Positions 44,882-53,743 of a stretch of 64,000 nucleotides of DNA are shown piece by piece. Position numbers and translations under genes: made by a program. Every line of letters begins with the position of its first letter. Positions within the stretch are counted from its first letter, which is position 1. Below the pieces are notes generated by a model that saw only the letters and a program-made list of their open reading frames with translations, had not been told where the DNA came from and did no database searches. Source of the DNA: Novosphingobium sp. (lineage in GTDB: Bacteria; Pseudomonadota; Alphaproteobacteria; Sphingomonadales; Sphingomonadaceae); assembly GCA_024236175.1 (NCBI GenBank), contig JACKKY010000001.1:496001-560000 (forward strand). The letters are read 5' to 3'.

Positions 44882-45172
44882 TCAGCCCTGCTTCGCCACC
44901 GGCGGATCGTCGCCCAGGTCCTCGTACCAGGCCTCGACCGGGCCGTTGAGCTTGATCGTCAGAGGCTGGCCGCGACGGTCCATGGTCTTGCCGGCCTGCA
45001 CCCGCACCCAACCTTCGGAAATGCAGTATTCCTCGACATTGGTCCGGATCGCGCCCTTGAAGCGGATGCCGACGCCGCGCTGCAGCTTGTCGGCATCAAA
45101 ATGCGGGCTCCTGGGATTGATCGCCAGGCGGTCGGGCGGAACATCGGGTCCGGTGGTGGTTTCTTCGCTCAT
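44882..45172 (-). CDS. DUF3297 family protein
   Basis: 96-residue soluble protein of the DUF3297 family, typical of alphaproteobacteria. Signature segments are PPDRLAINPRSPHFDADKL, GVGIRFKGAIRTNVEEYC and EGWVRVQAGKTMDRRGQP. Role unknown. ATG 45172 is chosen; the longer frame upstream is a non-homologous extension. It lies between a REP-like repeat and tRNA-Val. Confidence 0.88.
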   Translation of the reverse strand: MSEETTTGPDVPPDRLAINPRSPHFDADKLQRGVGIRFKGAIRTNVEEYCISEGWVRVQAGKTMDRRGQPLTIKLNGPVEAWYEDLGDDPPVAKQG

Positions 45173-45251
45173 GCACCGCGCCTCTAGGCATCGCAGAGCG
45201 CTTGTCAATTCGCGCAGTATTGCCTAAGGGCGCGCCTTCCGCACGAGAGGC

Positions 45252-45326
45252 GGGCGCGTAGCTCAGTGGTAGAGCACACCCTTCACACGGGTGGGGTCGC
45301 AAGTTCAATCCTTGCCGCGCCCACCA
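45252..45326 (+). tRNA. tRNA-Val (anticodon CAC)
   Basis: Acceptor GGGCGCG pairs with CGCGCCC; D-arm GCTC-AGTGGTA-GAGC; anticodon arm CACCC-TTCACAC-GGGTG gives anticodon CAC (GUG); T-arm GCAAG-TTCAATC-CTTGC; CCA encoded at 45324-45326. Confidence 0.95.
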
Positions 45327-45587
45327 TCTTTTCAATGGCATACCGGAAATTCCCGGGCCGCGTTGCAGGCAATGGCGCGCGCAGGCTGCTGCTCGCCGAT
45401 ACCGCCCGCACTATAGCAATACCGGGTTTCCCCGGAGGACCATTCTGTGCGACATCGCCATTTTCCAGGCGGCGCGATCCTGTGTTAGGCAGTGGCACCC
45501 GCATGGCGGAAAGGGCGCGCGACGACAGCGCTTGACGCTCGCCGGGAACGAGAACGATACGAACCAGCTTGCGAGTGGATTCCTGGA

Positions 45588-47615
45588 ATGGCGAATACTG
45601 AGAAGAAGTCCTTTTGCCGGATTTGCGGCTCCGGGTGCGGCATCATCGTGGAGCTCGACGGGCAGCAGGTGGTCAAGGTCCGCGCCGACCGGGATCATCC
45701 GGTTTCGCAGGGCTACACCTGCCCCAAGGGACGTTCGCTGCCGGGGGACCATCACCGCGAAGACCGTATCGACGTGCCGATGATCCGCGAGAACGGGGAA
45801 TTGCGGCCGACGAGCTGGGAACACGTGCTCGACGACCTGGCCGCGAAGCTGTCCGGTATCATCGAGGATGGCGGGCCGCGCGGGGTCGGCACATTCATCG
45901 GCGGCGGCGGCTTCCTCGATGCCAGCGGGTTCCTGAGCCATCTCTCGTTTCTCGGAACGGTGAAGACGCCGTCGGCCTACAGCGACATGACGATCGACAG
46001 CGTGGCCAAGACCGTCGCGGCCGAGATGGTGACCGGCATTTCGGGCCTCGAGCCGAGGGCCGACCTCAAGCGCACCAAGCTGGTCATCTTCATGGGCACC
46101 AATCCGGTGATCTCGCACACCCGCACGATCAACATGCACGCCCCCACGGCGGCCATGCGCGACATGCGCGCCCACGGGGCGGAGCTGTGGACGATCGACC
46201 CGCGCAATACCGAAACCGCGCAGCGCTCGAACGGCCATATCGCGCCGCGGCCCGGCACGGACTACGCGATCCTCGGCTATCTGATCCGCGAGCTGCTGAT
46301 CGACGGCGCCGACTTCGAGTATATCGAGCGGCATGCGCAGGGCGCTGACGGGCTCAGGGCCGCGGTGGAGCGCTTCACGCCGGAGCGGACCGCGGCGGTC
46401 TGCGGCATCGAACAGCAGGAGCTTGCCGCGCTGCTGGCGGCGGTCCGCAAGGCGGGGCGCCTGTCCGTCGAGACGGGAACCGGCATCACCATGCAGCGGG
46501 CCGGAAACGTGACGCAGTGGCTCAGCCTCGCGCTGATGATCGTCACCGGTTCGCTGGACCGGGAAGGCGGCTCCTGGGTGAATCCGGGGCTGATCAACCG
46601 CAAGGACCTGAAGGATTTCCCGGCCGCGCCCGAAGCGGGCTGGAACCGGCCGGGGCCTGAAAGCCGCCCGGAACTGCGCGGCACGGCCGGTGATTACCCC
46701 TGCGCCGCGATCCCGGACGAGATCGCCGCACGCTTTCTGCGCGCGATGCTCGTCTTCGGCGGCAATCTCGAGACCTGCCTGCCCGAAACGGACCGCACCT
46801 ACGAGGCGCTGAAACAGCTCGAAGTCCTGGCCGTGCTGGATGTCCGCCATACCCGCACGACGGATATCGCCACCCATGTGCTGCCCACCAAGGACCAGCT
46901 CGAGCGGTCGGACATCTCCTTCGTGACCGACAGTTCGTTCCCGATCATGGTCTCGCAGTACACGCCGGCGATGGTGGAGCCGCTAGGGGAGCGCAAGGCG
47001 TTCTGGTGGATCGTCGGCCAGCTCGGCAAGCGCATGGGCATGGATTTCTTCCCGGGGCTGGATGTCGACACCGCCACCGACGACACCGTGATCGAATATA
47101 TCCTGCGCAGTTCCGACGTCGATTTCGAAACGCTCAGATCGCAGCGGCTGGCGTTCGGCGAGCCCGTGATCGGCTGGGTGCAGCGCTTCGTCGACGAGAA
47201 GATCGGCGGATGGCGGATGGCGCCGCAGCAACTGGCCGACCAGCTCCGCGATCTCGAAGCCCGGGAAGATGCGGACGAGGCGGAAGCGCTGATCCTCATC
47301 CCCCGGCGCCAGAAATACCACGAGAACTCGAAGCTGCTGGAAGTGCGCGACAAGCCCTATGTGTTCATGACTTCCCGGGACGCACGGCAGGCAGGGATCG
47401 AGGAAGGCGCGCTGGTCGAAGTGCGCAGCGCGAACGGCACGGTGCGCCGGTGCATGAAGATCGACGACACGCTGCGCGCCGGGTGCATCAACGTCCCGCA
47501 CGGCTGGTCGGACGAACTGAACGTCAACCGCCTGACCTCAACCACACACGATGTAGACCCGATCACCGGGATGCTGCTCTATTCCGGGCTGGAAGTCTCG
47601 GTCGAGGCCGTCTGA
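45588..47615 (+). CDS. molybdopterin-dependent oxidoreductase, formate-dehydrogenase-like
   Basis: 675-residue Mo/W-bis-MGD enzyme of the DMSO-reductase superfamily. The N-terminal [4Fe-4S] site is CRICGSGCG...YTCPKG (CX2CX3C plus a later Cys), and the MGD domains follow (VIFMGTNPVISHTRT, LWTIDPRNTETA, VETGTGITMQR; C-terminal MKIDDTLRAGCINVPHGW). No Cys or Sec occurs in the stretch where formate dehydrogenases carry theirs (AYSDMTIDSVAKT), so formate is unlikely as substrate. No TAT signal, so cytosolic. The frame opens earlier (45492), but ATG 45588 begins the homologous part. It is the first gene after tRNA-Val in an accessory stretch. Confidence 0.85.
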   Translation: MANTEKKSFCRICGSGCGIIVELDGQQVVKVRADRDHPVSQGYTCPKGRSLPGDHHREDRIDVPMIRENGELRPTSWEHVLDDLAAKLSGIIEDGGPRGVGTFIGGGGFLDASGFLSHLSFLGTVKTPSAYSDMTIDSVAKTVAAEMVTGISGLEPRADLKRTKLVIFMGTNPVISHTRTINMHAPTAAMRDMRAHGAELWTIDPRNTETAQRSNGHIAPRPGTDYAILGYLIRELLIDGADFEYIERHAQGADGLRAAVERFTPERTAAVCGIEQQELAALLAAVRKAGRLSVETGTGITMQRAGNVTQWLSLALMIVTGSLDREGGSWVNPGLINRKDLKDFPAAPEAGWNRPGPESRPELRGTAGDYPCAAIPDEIAARFLRAMLVFGGNLETCLPETDRTYEALKQLEVLAVLDVRHTRTTDIATHVLPTKDQLERSDISFVTDSSFPIMVSQYTPAMVEPLGERKAFWWIVGQLGKRMGMDFFPGLDVDTATDDTVIEYILRSSDVDFETLRSQRLAFGEPVIGWVQRFVDEKIGGWRMAPQQLADQLRDLEAREDADEAEALILIPRRQKYHENSKLLEVRDKPYVFMTSRDARQAGIEEGALVEVRSANGTVRRCMKIDDTLRAGCINVPHGWSDELNVNRLTSTTHDVDPITGMLLYSGLEVSVEAV

Positions 47616-47640
47616 CGGCCCAAGCCGGTCGGTGTGAGGC

Positions 47641-48249
47641 CTAAAGCGGGACGACCACCCTCTCGGTGTGATCGGACGACCACGGCGCCGTTTTTGCAGT
47701 CGTATCCTGATAGCTTTCCGGCAGGTCTTCCACCGCGTGATAGACGGCGGCAAAGCGCCCGAATCCGGTGCAATAGGCACAGAGCATGCAGATCTCGATG
47801 ATCTCCTTCTCCGTGTAATACTGGCGCAGATTGTCGATCGTCTCGTCGCTGATCGCCAGGTGATTGGTCGCGGCAAGATCGGCGTATTGCAGCGCGGCTC
47901 TCTCGGCATCCGTCAGGTCGGGCGCTTCCACCGGCTGTTCCAGCGAGCAAACGAGGTCTTCGGTCAGGCCATCCTCCAGTGCCGGCTCGAAGCGCATGGC
48001 CATGCAACTGCGGCACTGGTTGTGGAAAGCAATGCGCAGGCGCAGCATTTCGAGCAGGCGGGGCCGCAAGGTAAATCCCTGCCAGAATGCGTGCTCGAAA
48101 GCGAAGAACGGCTTCGCCAGCTCCGGCGCGTTCGCATAGACGCCGAGGATCTTGCGCTGGACGTCGGCGACAGGTGCGGTGTCCACCTGCAGCTGTTCAC
48201 GCAGTTCCGGGTCCCACTGATCAACCGGGAGTGAGGCAAAACGGGTCAT
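47641..48249 (-). CDS. carboxymuconolactone decarboxylase / AhpD-like protein
   Basis: 202-residue protein with the AhpD-type redox motif CRSCMA in RIAFHNQCRSCMAMRFEPAL. A second cysteine pair (CMLCAYC) lies near residue 155. Members decarboxylate ring lactones or reduce peroxides. Convergent with the molybdopterin enzyme and followed in the other direction by DapB-like and SDR genes on the same strand, so it is probably part of a catabolic set. Distinct in sequence from the CMD protein at 22950. Confidence 0.82.
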   Translation of the reverse strand: MTRFASLPVDQWDPELREQLQVDTAPVADVQRKILGVYANAPELAKPFFAFEHAFWQGFTLRPRLLEMLRLRIAFHNQCRSCMAMRFEPALEDGLTEDLVCSLEQPVEAPDLTDAERAALQYADLAATNHLAISDETIDNLRQYYTEKEIIEICMLCAYCTGFGRFAAVYHAVEDLPESYQDTTAKTAPWSSDHTERVVVPL

Positions 48250-48315
48250 GGCATCCTCGCGCTTGTTCTATCTCCCCGAAACCATAGACCCATTGCCCCT
48301 CGGCGCAAGGCCGGC

Positions 48316-49368
48316 CTAGCGCCGCACCAGTCCCTTCGGCCGCACCACGCCGAGGTCCATATGCGTGACGACGCCCGGCGCGGCATCGCACACCTGCGGC
48401 ACCACCGTGCAGCCTACCAGCCCTGTCCAGGGCAGCCCCAGGAAGGGGTGGCGACCGTCCGGATCCTGCTGAGCCATGAGATGGCATTCGAGCGGCGGAT
48501 CGCCGTGAATGCGCACGCGGTACATCGCCTCGCCCTGCTCCCAGAGCGGATCGAGGTCTTCGCCGAGCTGCCAGTAGAAATGGTAGACGATGAGCGGCGC
48601 GCCCTCGACCCAGGCGGTCCATTCGTAATGCTGGCCGCCCACGGTGCCGGCCTTCACCTCGCCGAACTCGTGCTTGATGTCCCGCTTCGCCTTGGAGACC
48701 TCGAACTTGACCGTGACTTCCTCGATCTCCTTGCCGAGCGCTTCGGCGATCATCGCCATCGACGAATAGAAGAACTTGTAGGTTTCCGGCGAGCGTCGCG
48801 GGTTGGCGAGCAGTTCCTCGGGATCGGCGCCGAAGCCCATGATCTCGGTATAGATCATCGGGTTGCGCACCTTGTCGATGATCTCGGTCACTTCGATGCA
48901 ATCGATGCGATTCATCAGCCGCGCGAGCGTGATCGGCATAATGTCGCCGGCAAAGCCGGGGTGTATACCGCAGCCGTGGAACGAACTGTTGCCTTCGCGG
49001 CAGGCCGCCTCGACCCGGGCAGCCTCTTCGGGAATCCACTTGTTGGGCAGGAACGGACCGGCCGGCGAGACGACGTTCTTGCCCGACGCCAGCAGCCTGC
49101 AGACGTTGTCGATCGGCGGCGTCATCATGCTCGGCGCGAACAGCACGCAATCCGCATCCATCGCCATGATCGCGTCCTCGTCGTCGGTCGCGAGCACTCC
49201 CGTCTTCGGCAGTCCGACGAGGTCGCCCGCGTCCTTGCCGACCTTTTCCGGATTGGTGACGAGCACGCCGACGAGCTCGATCACCGGATTCTCGATGAAG
49301 TACTTCAGCGCCGCGGAGCCGACTACGCCGGTGGCCCACTGGATGACGCGGTATTTCTTGTCCGACAT
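48316..49368 (-). CDS. NAD(P)-binding dehydrogenase, dihydrodipicolinate-reductase-like
   Basis: 350-residue oxidoreductase. The N-terminal Rossmann fold is VIQWATGVVGSAALKYF (GxxG form of the DapB-like / 2,4-diaminopentanoate dehydrogenase family), with the second block VSPAGPFLPNKW. CGIHPGFAGDIMPI is typical of the family. The substrate is unknown; related genes are common in sphingomonad and mycobacterial steroid or terpenoid clusters, where they are annotated as NAD(P)H-dependent amine dehydrogenase family. 26 bases downstream of the SDR gene on the same strand. Confidence 0.78.
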   Translation of the reverse strand: MSDKKYRVIQWATGVVGSAALKYFIENPVIELVGVLVTNPEKVGKDAGDLVGLPKTGVLATDDEDAIMAMDADCVLFAPSMMTPPIDNVCRLLASGKNVVSPAGPFLPNKWIPEEAARVEAACREGNSSFHGCGIHPGFAGDIMPITLARLMNRIDCIEVTEIIDKVRNPMIYTEIMGFGADPEELLANPRRSPETYKFFYSSMAMIAEALGKEIEEVTVKFEVSKAKRDIKHEFGEVKAGTVGGQHYEWTAWVEGAPLIVYHFYWQLGEDLDPLWEQGEAMYRVRIHGDPPLECHLMAQQDPDGRHPFLGLPWTGLVGCTVVPQVCDAAPGVVTHMDLGVVRPKGLVRR

Positions 49369-49394
49369 GATGAATTCCCCTTCCCGAAATTGCG

Positions 49395-50201
49395 TCAGTT
49401 CAGTCCGCGGACCTGGCCGCCGTCGACGCGATAGTTGGCTCCGGTGATATAGCCCGACAGCGGACTGACCAGCAGGCAGGCGACCATGGCCAGCTCCCTG
49501 GGCGTACCGACCCGGCCGACCGGCGGTATTTCGAAAACGTCCAGCTTCGCGAAATTCTGCGCCACGTCGTCGAAACTCATGTCCGGATCGCCGAATTTCT
49601 CGCGGCCGAAACGCAGCAGGCCGTCGACCATGACGATACCCGGGGTGAGGACGTTCGCCGTCACGTTCACGCCCCTGAGCGAACCTGCGAGGCTGACGGT
49701 GAAGTTCTGCAAGGCCGCCTTCGCCGCCGAATAGTCCACGCCCATGTAGTTGGGCTGCATGGCAACCGCGCTGGAGACATTGACGATGCGGCCGAATTTC
49801 GACGCGACCATGTCAGGCACGCACAGCTGGCACAGGCTCACGGCGCCGAGCGTGTTGGCGCGGTAGTTGGCGACGAAATCCTCGATGTCGATTTCTGCCG
49901 GCGCCTTCGCGGAATTGCCTTTCGCATTGCCGCCGGCGTTGTTGATGAGGATCTCGATATTGCCGCCGACCGCCTCACAGGCTTCCGCATGCACGCTTTC
50001 GGCCGCACCCTCGCCGGACAGTTCACCGATCGCGACTCCCGCCGCCCCGATTTCCTCGGCGACGCGTTCGGCGCGCTCACGGTTGCGGCCGTGCACCACG
50101 ACTTTCGCGCCTTCTTCCGTCAACATGCGGACGATCGCCTCGCCGATGCCGCTGCTGCTGCCGGTTACCAGGGCGCGACGGCCCTGCAGTTGAAGATCCA
50201 T
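49395..50201 (-). CDS. short-chain dehydrogenase/reductase (SDR)
   Basis: 268-residue classical SDR oxidising or reducing a hydroxyl/keto group with NAD(P). The cofactor motif is TGSSSGIGE, NNAGG marks the core, and the catalytic Ser-Tyr-Lys set is NVSSAVAMQ plus YSAAK. The C-terminus ends GANYRVDGGQVRG, the usual pattern. Upstream (50202-50462) is a 260-base gap with a half-match to the palindromic operator near 63.9 kb. It is probably transcribed with the DapB-like gene. Confidence 0.9.
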   Translation of the reverse strand: MDLQLQGRRALVTGSSSGIGEAIVRMLTEEGAKVVVHGRNRERAERVAEEIGAAGVAIGELSGEGAAESVHAEACEAVGGNIEILINNAGGNAKGNSAKAPAEIDIEDFVANYRANTLGAVSLCQLCVPDMVASKFGRIVNVSSAVAMQPNYMGVDYSAAKAALQNFTVSLAGSLRGVNVTANVLTPGIVMVDGLLRFGREKFGDPDMSFDDVAQNFAKLDVFEIPPVGRVGTPRELAMVACLLVSPLSGYITGANYRVDGGQVRGLN

Positions 50202-50462
50202 GGAACTCCTCTCTCACTAGTCCTGGCCGCCGCCCGGATGCGGCATGCGAGCCGTTCATCGCCGGTCGCCCTATCACAGGTGTTCGGACAATGCCCCTAC
50301 ATGTTTGACGGTCCGCGCGACCCGGAATCCCAACGTTCCCGGCGAGATATCGCTGGGATGATGCATACAGGGCAAGCTTGGATCAAAGTTCCCTGACGAT
50401 GGCCTCACCGGACTTCGACGCGCAACGACGGGCTGTTTCCCGGGACGCGCAAGTCCACGCGA
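50202..50462. other. intergenic gap of 261 bases without a gene
   Basis: No ORF on either strand is convincing; all are antisense shadows of neighbours. The 10-mer ACAGGTGTTC (50276-50285) repeats exactly the right part of the palindrome at 63928-63943. It probably holds the promoter of the SDR/DapB-like/CMD genes. Confidence 0.4.
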
Positions 50463-51275
50463 TCAGTCGTCGAAGAACGCGATGAGCCTCAGTTCGGCAC
50501 TGGCGCGGGGGACGGCGCCGGGCAGGACCTGCGGAAAGCGGAAGGCGCCGTGCAGGCAGCCTAGCGGCGCGTCGGGATCGCTGTCGTAGTTCTTGAAGAA
50601 GATCACGTCGTCGGGCGTGACGTCCGGGAAATAGTACCACTGCTGGCGCGGGTTGTGGACCGAGGTGAGATAGGGGACGCCGCCGGGGAAATTGGGCTCG
50701 ACCGTGCGCCCGACCACGCCGTCGCCCTCGTCCACCGTCCGCTGGTCGCACAATGCGAGCGGCATGTCCTGCGGCGGCGGGGTAAGCACGCGCCACACGT
50801 TCAAGATCTTCGCACGGGGATAGCGCGCGCGGATGTCTGCGTCGGCGGCAGCCTCGACGAAGGGAACGGCGGACTGCCGCGTCTGGTCGAAATGGACGAA
50901 TTCCGCCGCCGCGGGCTTTGCCGGATCGCCGGAATCACGGATCAGGACGGCGCCGCCGTGGAAAGCGGCGATATGGGGCGCGCCGGTCAGTTCCCGAAGC
51001 AGTTCGATGTGCGGGGGGATATAGACCGAGGCGATCCATTCCGGGTCGGCCCAGGCGAATTCGCCGACCGGCAGGTGGTGGAGTTCGAACCCCTCGCGCT
51101 CTAGCGAGGGAGGCGATGCGAGCCGGCGCGCATTGCGGAACTCGACGTCGTGGGCTTCCAGCTTCTGGGTGATCAGCGAGCGGTCCAGATTGCTCCAGAT
51201 TCCGCCGTCGGAGCGGTCCGCCGCGAAATTGATCGGCGCGCTGACGCCGGCGTCGGCCTGTGCTGACTGATCCAT
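50463..51275 (-). CDS. CmcJ/NvfI-family non-heme oxygenase-like protein
   Basis: 270-residue protein resembling the CmcJ/NvfI (and GA4-desaturase) family, putative Fe(II)/2-oxoglutarate oxygenases. Family blocks are AEFVHFDQTRQSA, ILNVWRVLTPPPQDMPLALCD, and VHNPRQQWYYFPDVTPDDV followed by FFKNYDSDPDA. His in FVHFD and the later His in SVHNPRQQW are candidate iron ligands. The frame is open far upstream as antisense to serS; ATG 51275, with AAGGGA shortly upstream, begins the homologous part. It joins the SDR, DapB-like and CMD genes as a likely catabolic group. Confidence 0.8.
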   Translation of the reverse strand: MDQSAQADAGVSAPINFAADRSDGGIWSNLDRSLITQKLEAHDVEFRNARRLASPPSLEREGFELHHLPVGEFAWADPEWIASVYIPPHIELLRELTGAPHIAAFHGGAVLIRDSGDPAKPAAAEFVHFDQTRQSAVPFVEAAADADIRARYPRAKILNVWRVLTPPPQDMPLALCDQRTVDEGDGVVGRTVEPNFPGGVPYLTSVHNPRQQWYYFPDVTPDDVIFFKNYDSDPDAPLGCLHGAFRFPQVLPGAVPRASAELRLIAFFDD

Positions 51276-51455
51276 GGCGATCCCTTCCCTAGTTGCCATC
51301 ATGCGCCCCGACCGGGGCACGGCCCAATAATGCAACAGCATAGCCACATTATTGCCGGAAGTGTAGGTTCGGCTCGCCCGGTTACCCGATTGACGGGCAT
51401 CAATGCAGCGGATCGGCGAATGGACCATCTGCGCCCGGGTTGAAGGAGGAAGGCC

Positions 51456-51647
51456 ATGTTCAAGACCAATGTCGGCAGTGTCGACCGCATCCTGCGCATC
51501 GTGCTGGGCGTCGTTCTGATCGCGCTCGTGTTCGTCGGACCGAAAACGCCCTGGGGATGGATCGGCATCATCCCGCTGGTGACGGGCCTGTTCAGCACCT
51601 GCCCGGTCTACAGCCTGCTCGGCATCCGGACCTGCCGGAGCAAGTAG
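51456..51647 (+). CDS. DUF2892 (YgaP-like transmembrane) protein
   Basis: 63-residue membrane protein of the DUF2892 family: MFKTNVGSVDRILRIVLG is its hallmark N-terminus, two hydrophobic helices follow (about 14-30 and 34-52), and the family's Cys occurs in LFSTCPVYSLLG. AAGGAGG lies 7 bases before ATG 51456. Function unknown; related domains are fused to rhodaneses in YgaP. Directly upstream of serS. Confidence 0.85.
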   Translation: MFKTNVGSVDRILRIVLGVVLIALVFVGPKTPWGWIGIIPLVTGLFSTCPVYSLLGIRTCRSK

Positions 51648-51698
51648 CCCGGCAACCCAGCCTTGCGCGGCATGCGGTGAGACGGCATAGCCCCGCGC

Positions 51699-52979
51699 AT
51701 GCATGACATACGCCTGATCCGCGACGACCCGGAAAGCTTCGACGCCGCCCTCGCCCGCCGTGGAGTGGAGCCGTCTTCGGCCGCGATCCTCGCGCTTGAC
51801 GCCGAGCGCCGTGCAGTCGCGACGCGCATGCAGGAAGCGCAGAGCCGCCGTAACGAGGCCTCGAAGGCGATCGGCAAGGCGATGGGCCAGGGCGACACCG
51901 ACACCGCCGAGGCGCTGAAAGCCGAAGTCGCCGAGCTGAAGCAGACGCTGCCCGAACTGGAAACGCAGGAACGCGAGCTTGGCGCGAAGCTGCAGGACGA
52001 ACTTTCGCGGCTTCCCAACCTGCCGCTCGACGAGGTTCCCGACGGCGTGGACGAGAGCGGCAATGTCGAACTCTCGAGCTGGGGCACGCGCCGCGAATTC
52101 GACTTCGAGCCGAAGGAGCACGCCGATCTTGGCCCCGCGCTGGGTCTCGATTTTGAAACTGGCGCATTGATTTCCGGCGCGCGTTTTACCTTTCTGCGCG
52201 GCCAGATGGCACGGCTCAACCGCGCGATCGGCCAGTTCATGCTGGACCGGCAGACCGGCGGGAACGGCTACATGGAATGCGCGCCACCGCTGCTCGTGCG
52301 CGACGAAGCCGTGTTCGGCACCGGCCAGCTTCCCAAGTTCGCCGAAGACCTGTTCCGGACGACCGACGACCGCTGGCTGATCCCTACCGCCGAGGTTTCC
52401 CTGACCAACGCGGTGCGCGAGCAGATCCTTGGCGAGGACCAGCTGCCCGTCCGAATGACCGCCCTCACCCCCTGCTTCCGCTCCGAGGCGGGTGCGGCGG
52501 GCAAGGACACGCGCGGCTTCATCCGCCAGCACCAGTTCGACAAGGTGGAACTGGTCGCCATTTGCCGGCCCGAGGATTCTCCCGCCGAGCACGAGCGGAT
52601 GACCGAAGCGGCGGAATCGATCCTGCAGGCGCTGGAGCTTCCCTACCGCAAGATGCTGCTGTGCGCGGGCGACATGGGCGCGACCGCGCGCAAGACTTTC
52701 GACCTCGAGGTCTGGCTGCCCGGCCAGGGCGCCTGGCGCGAGATTTCGAGCATTTCCAACTGCGGCGACTACCAGGCGCGGCGAATGAACGCGCGTTTCC
52801 GTCCGGAGGGACAGAAAGGCACCGAGTTCGTCCACACGCTCAACGGCTCCGGCCTTGCCGTCGGCCGCACGCTGGTCGCGATCCTGGAGAATTTCCAGCA
52901 GTCTGACGGATCGGTCGATGTGCCCGGGGCGCTGCAGCCCTACATGGGCGGCATCACCCGGCTGACGCCGGCAGGCTGA
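51699..52979 (+). CDS. serS: seryl-tRNA synthetase
   Basis: 426-residue class II aminoacyl-tRNA synthetase. The N-terminal coiled-coil arm that grips the tRNA-Ser variable arm spans about residues 30-105 (ETQERELGAKLQDELSRL). Motif 2 is FRSEAGAAGKDTRGFIRQHQF and motif 3 is GSGLAVGRTLVAILEN. Length is normal. The surE ATG overlaps its TGA by one base, so serS, surE, the NlpD-like gene and the K+ channel gene form one overlapping transcript. Confidence 0.96.
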   Translation: MHDIRLIRDDPESFDAALARRGVEPSSAAILALDAERRAVATRMQEAQSRRNEASKAIGKAMGQGDTDTAEALKAEVAELKQTLPELETQERELGAKLQDELSRLPNLPLDEVPDGVDESGNVELSSWGTRREFDFEPKEHADLGPALGLDFETGALISGARFTFLRGQMARLNRAIGQFMLDRQTGGNGYMECAPPLLVRDEAVFGTGQLPKFAEDLFRTTDDRWLIPTAEVSLTNAVREQILGEDQLPVRMTALTPCFRSEAGAAGKDTRGFIRQHQFDKVELVAICRPEDSPAEHERMTEAAESILQALELPYRKMLLCAGDMGATARKTFDLEVWLPGQGAWREISSISNCGDYQARRMNARFRPEGQKGTEFVHTLNGSGLAVGRTLVAILENFQQSDGSVDVPGALQPYMGGITRLTPAG

Positions 52980-53743
52980 TGCGCATCCTGCTCACCAACG
53001 ACGACGGCATCGGCGCTCCCGGCCTCTACGTCCTGGAAAAGATCGCCGCGCGACTGTCCGACGACATCTGGATCTGCGCACCGAGCGAGGAACAGTCCGG
53101 CGCCGGCCATTCGCTGACGCTGACCCGCCCGGTCCGGCTCCACGAGCATGCTCCCAAGCGGTTTTCGGTATCGGGCACGCCCACCGATGCGGTGACCATG
53201 GCACTCAAGAAGCTCCTGCCCGCGCCGCCGGACCTGATCCTGTCCGGCGTCAACCGGGGCGCGAACCTGGGCGACGACGTGACCTATTCGGGCACGGTTT
53301 CCGCTGCGTTCGAAGGCGCGCTCGCGGGAGTTCGCTCGATCGCGCTCAGCCAGGTCTATTCCCGCGAGGGGCTTGGCCACGGCATTTCTTTCGAGGCCGC
53401 CGAATTCTGGGGCGAGAAGGTTCTGCGCCCCCTGCTTGATGCACCCTTTGCCGAACGCACTTTGGTTAATATAAACTTCCCGCCATTGCCGGCAGAGGAA
53501 GTGAGGGGCATTCGGGTCGTGCGTCAGGGGTTTCATGACTATTCACGCGGTTCCGTGGTCGAGGGAACCGATCCGCGCGGCTTTTCCTATTTCTGGTTCG
53601 GCCTGCACGGCATCGAGCACACGCCCGGCCACGCCTCCGACCTGGAAGCGATCGACGAAGGCTATGTCGCGGTGACCCCGCTGACGCTCGATTTCACGCA
53701 TGAGGCTTCGCTGGCCTCGCTGGCCGGGCGCTATTCCTCGTGA
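52979..53743 (+). CDS. surE: 5'/3'-nucleotidase SurE
   Basis: 254-residue metal-dependent phosphatase hydrolysing nucleoside monophosphates. The N-terminal MRILLTNDDGIGAPGL carries the NDDG metal ligands; APSEEQSGAGHSLT and SGVNRGANLG are further active-site blocks. It is a stationary-phase survival protein in enterobacteria. The GTG of the NlpD-like gene overlaps its stop (GTGA), recalling the surE-nlpD order of many Proteobacteria. Confidence 0.95.
   Translation: MRILLTNDDGIGAPGLYVLEKIAARLSDDIWICAPSEEQSGAGHSLTLTRPVRLHEHAPKRFSVSGTPTDAVTMALKKLLPAPPDLILSGVNRGANLGDDVTYSGTVSAAFEGALAGVRSIALSQVYSREGLGHGISFEAAEFWGEKVLRPLLDAPFAERTLVNINFPPLPAEEVRGIRVVRQGFHDYSRGSVVEGTDPRGFSYFWFGLHGIEHTPGHASDLEAIDEGYVAVTPLTLDFTHEASLASLAGRYSS

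Noticed and set aside
45252..45587. Possible genomic island attachment site at tRNA-Val
   Set aside because: No integrase gene and no repeated tRNA 3' segment was seen within the window, so an attachment site is not annotated.
50463..52835. A single 790-residue minus-strand protein
   Set aside because: Only the C-terminal 270 residues (the CmcJ-like part) are credible; the rest is antisense to serS.
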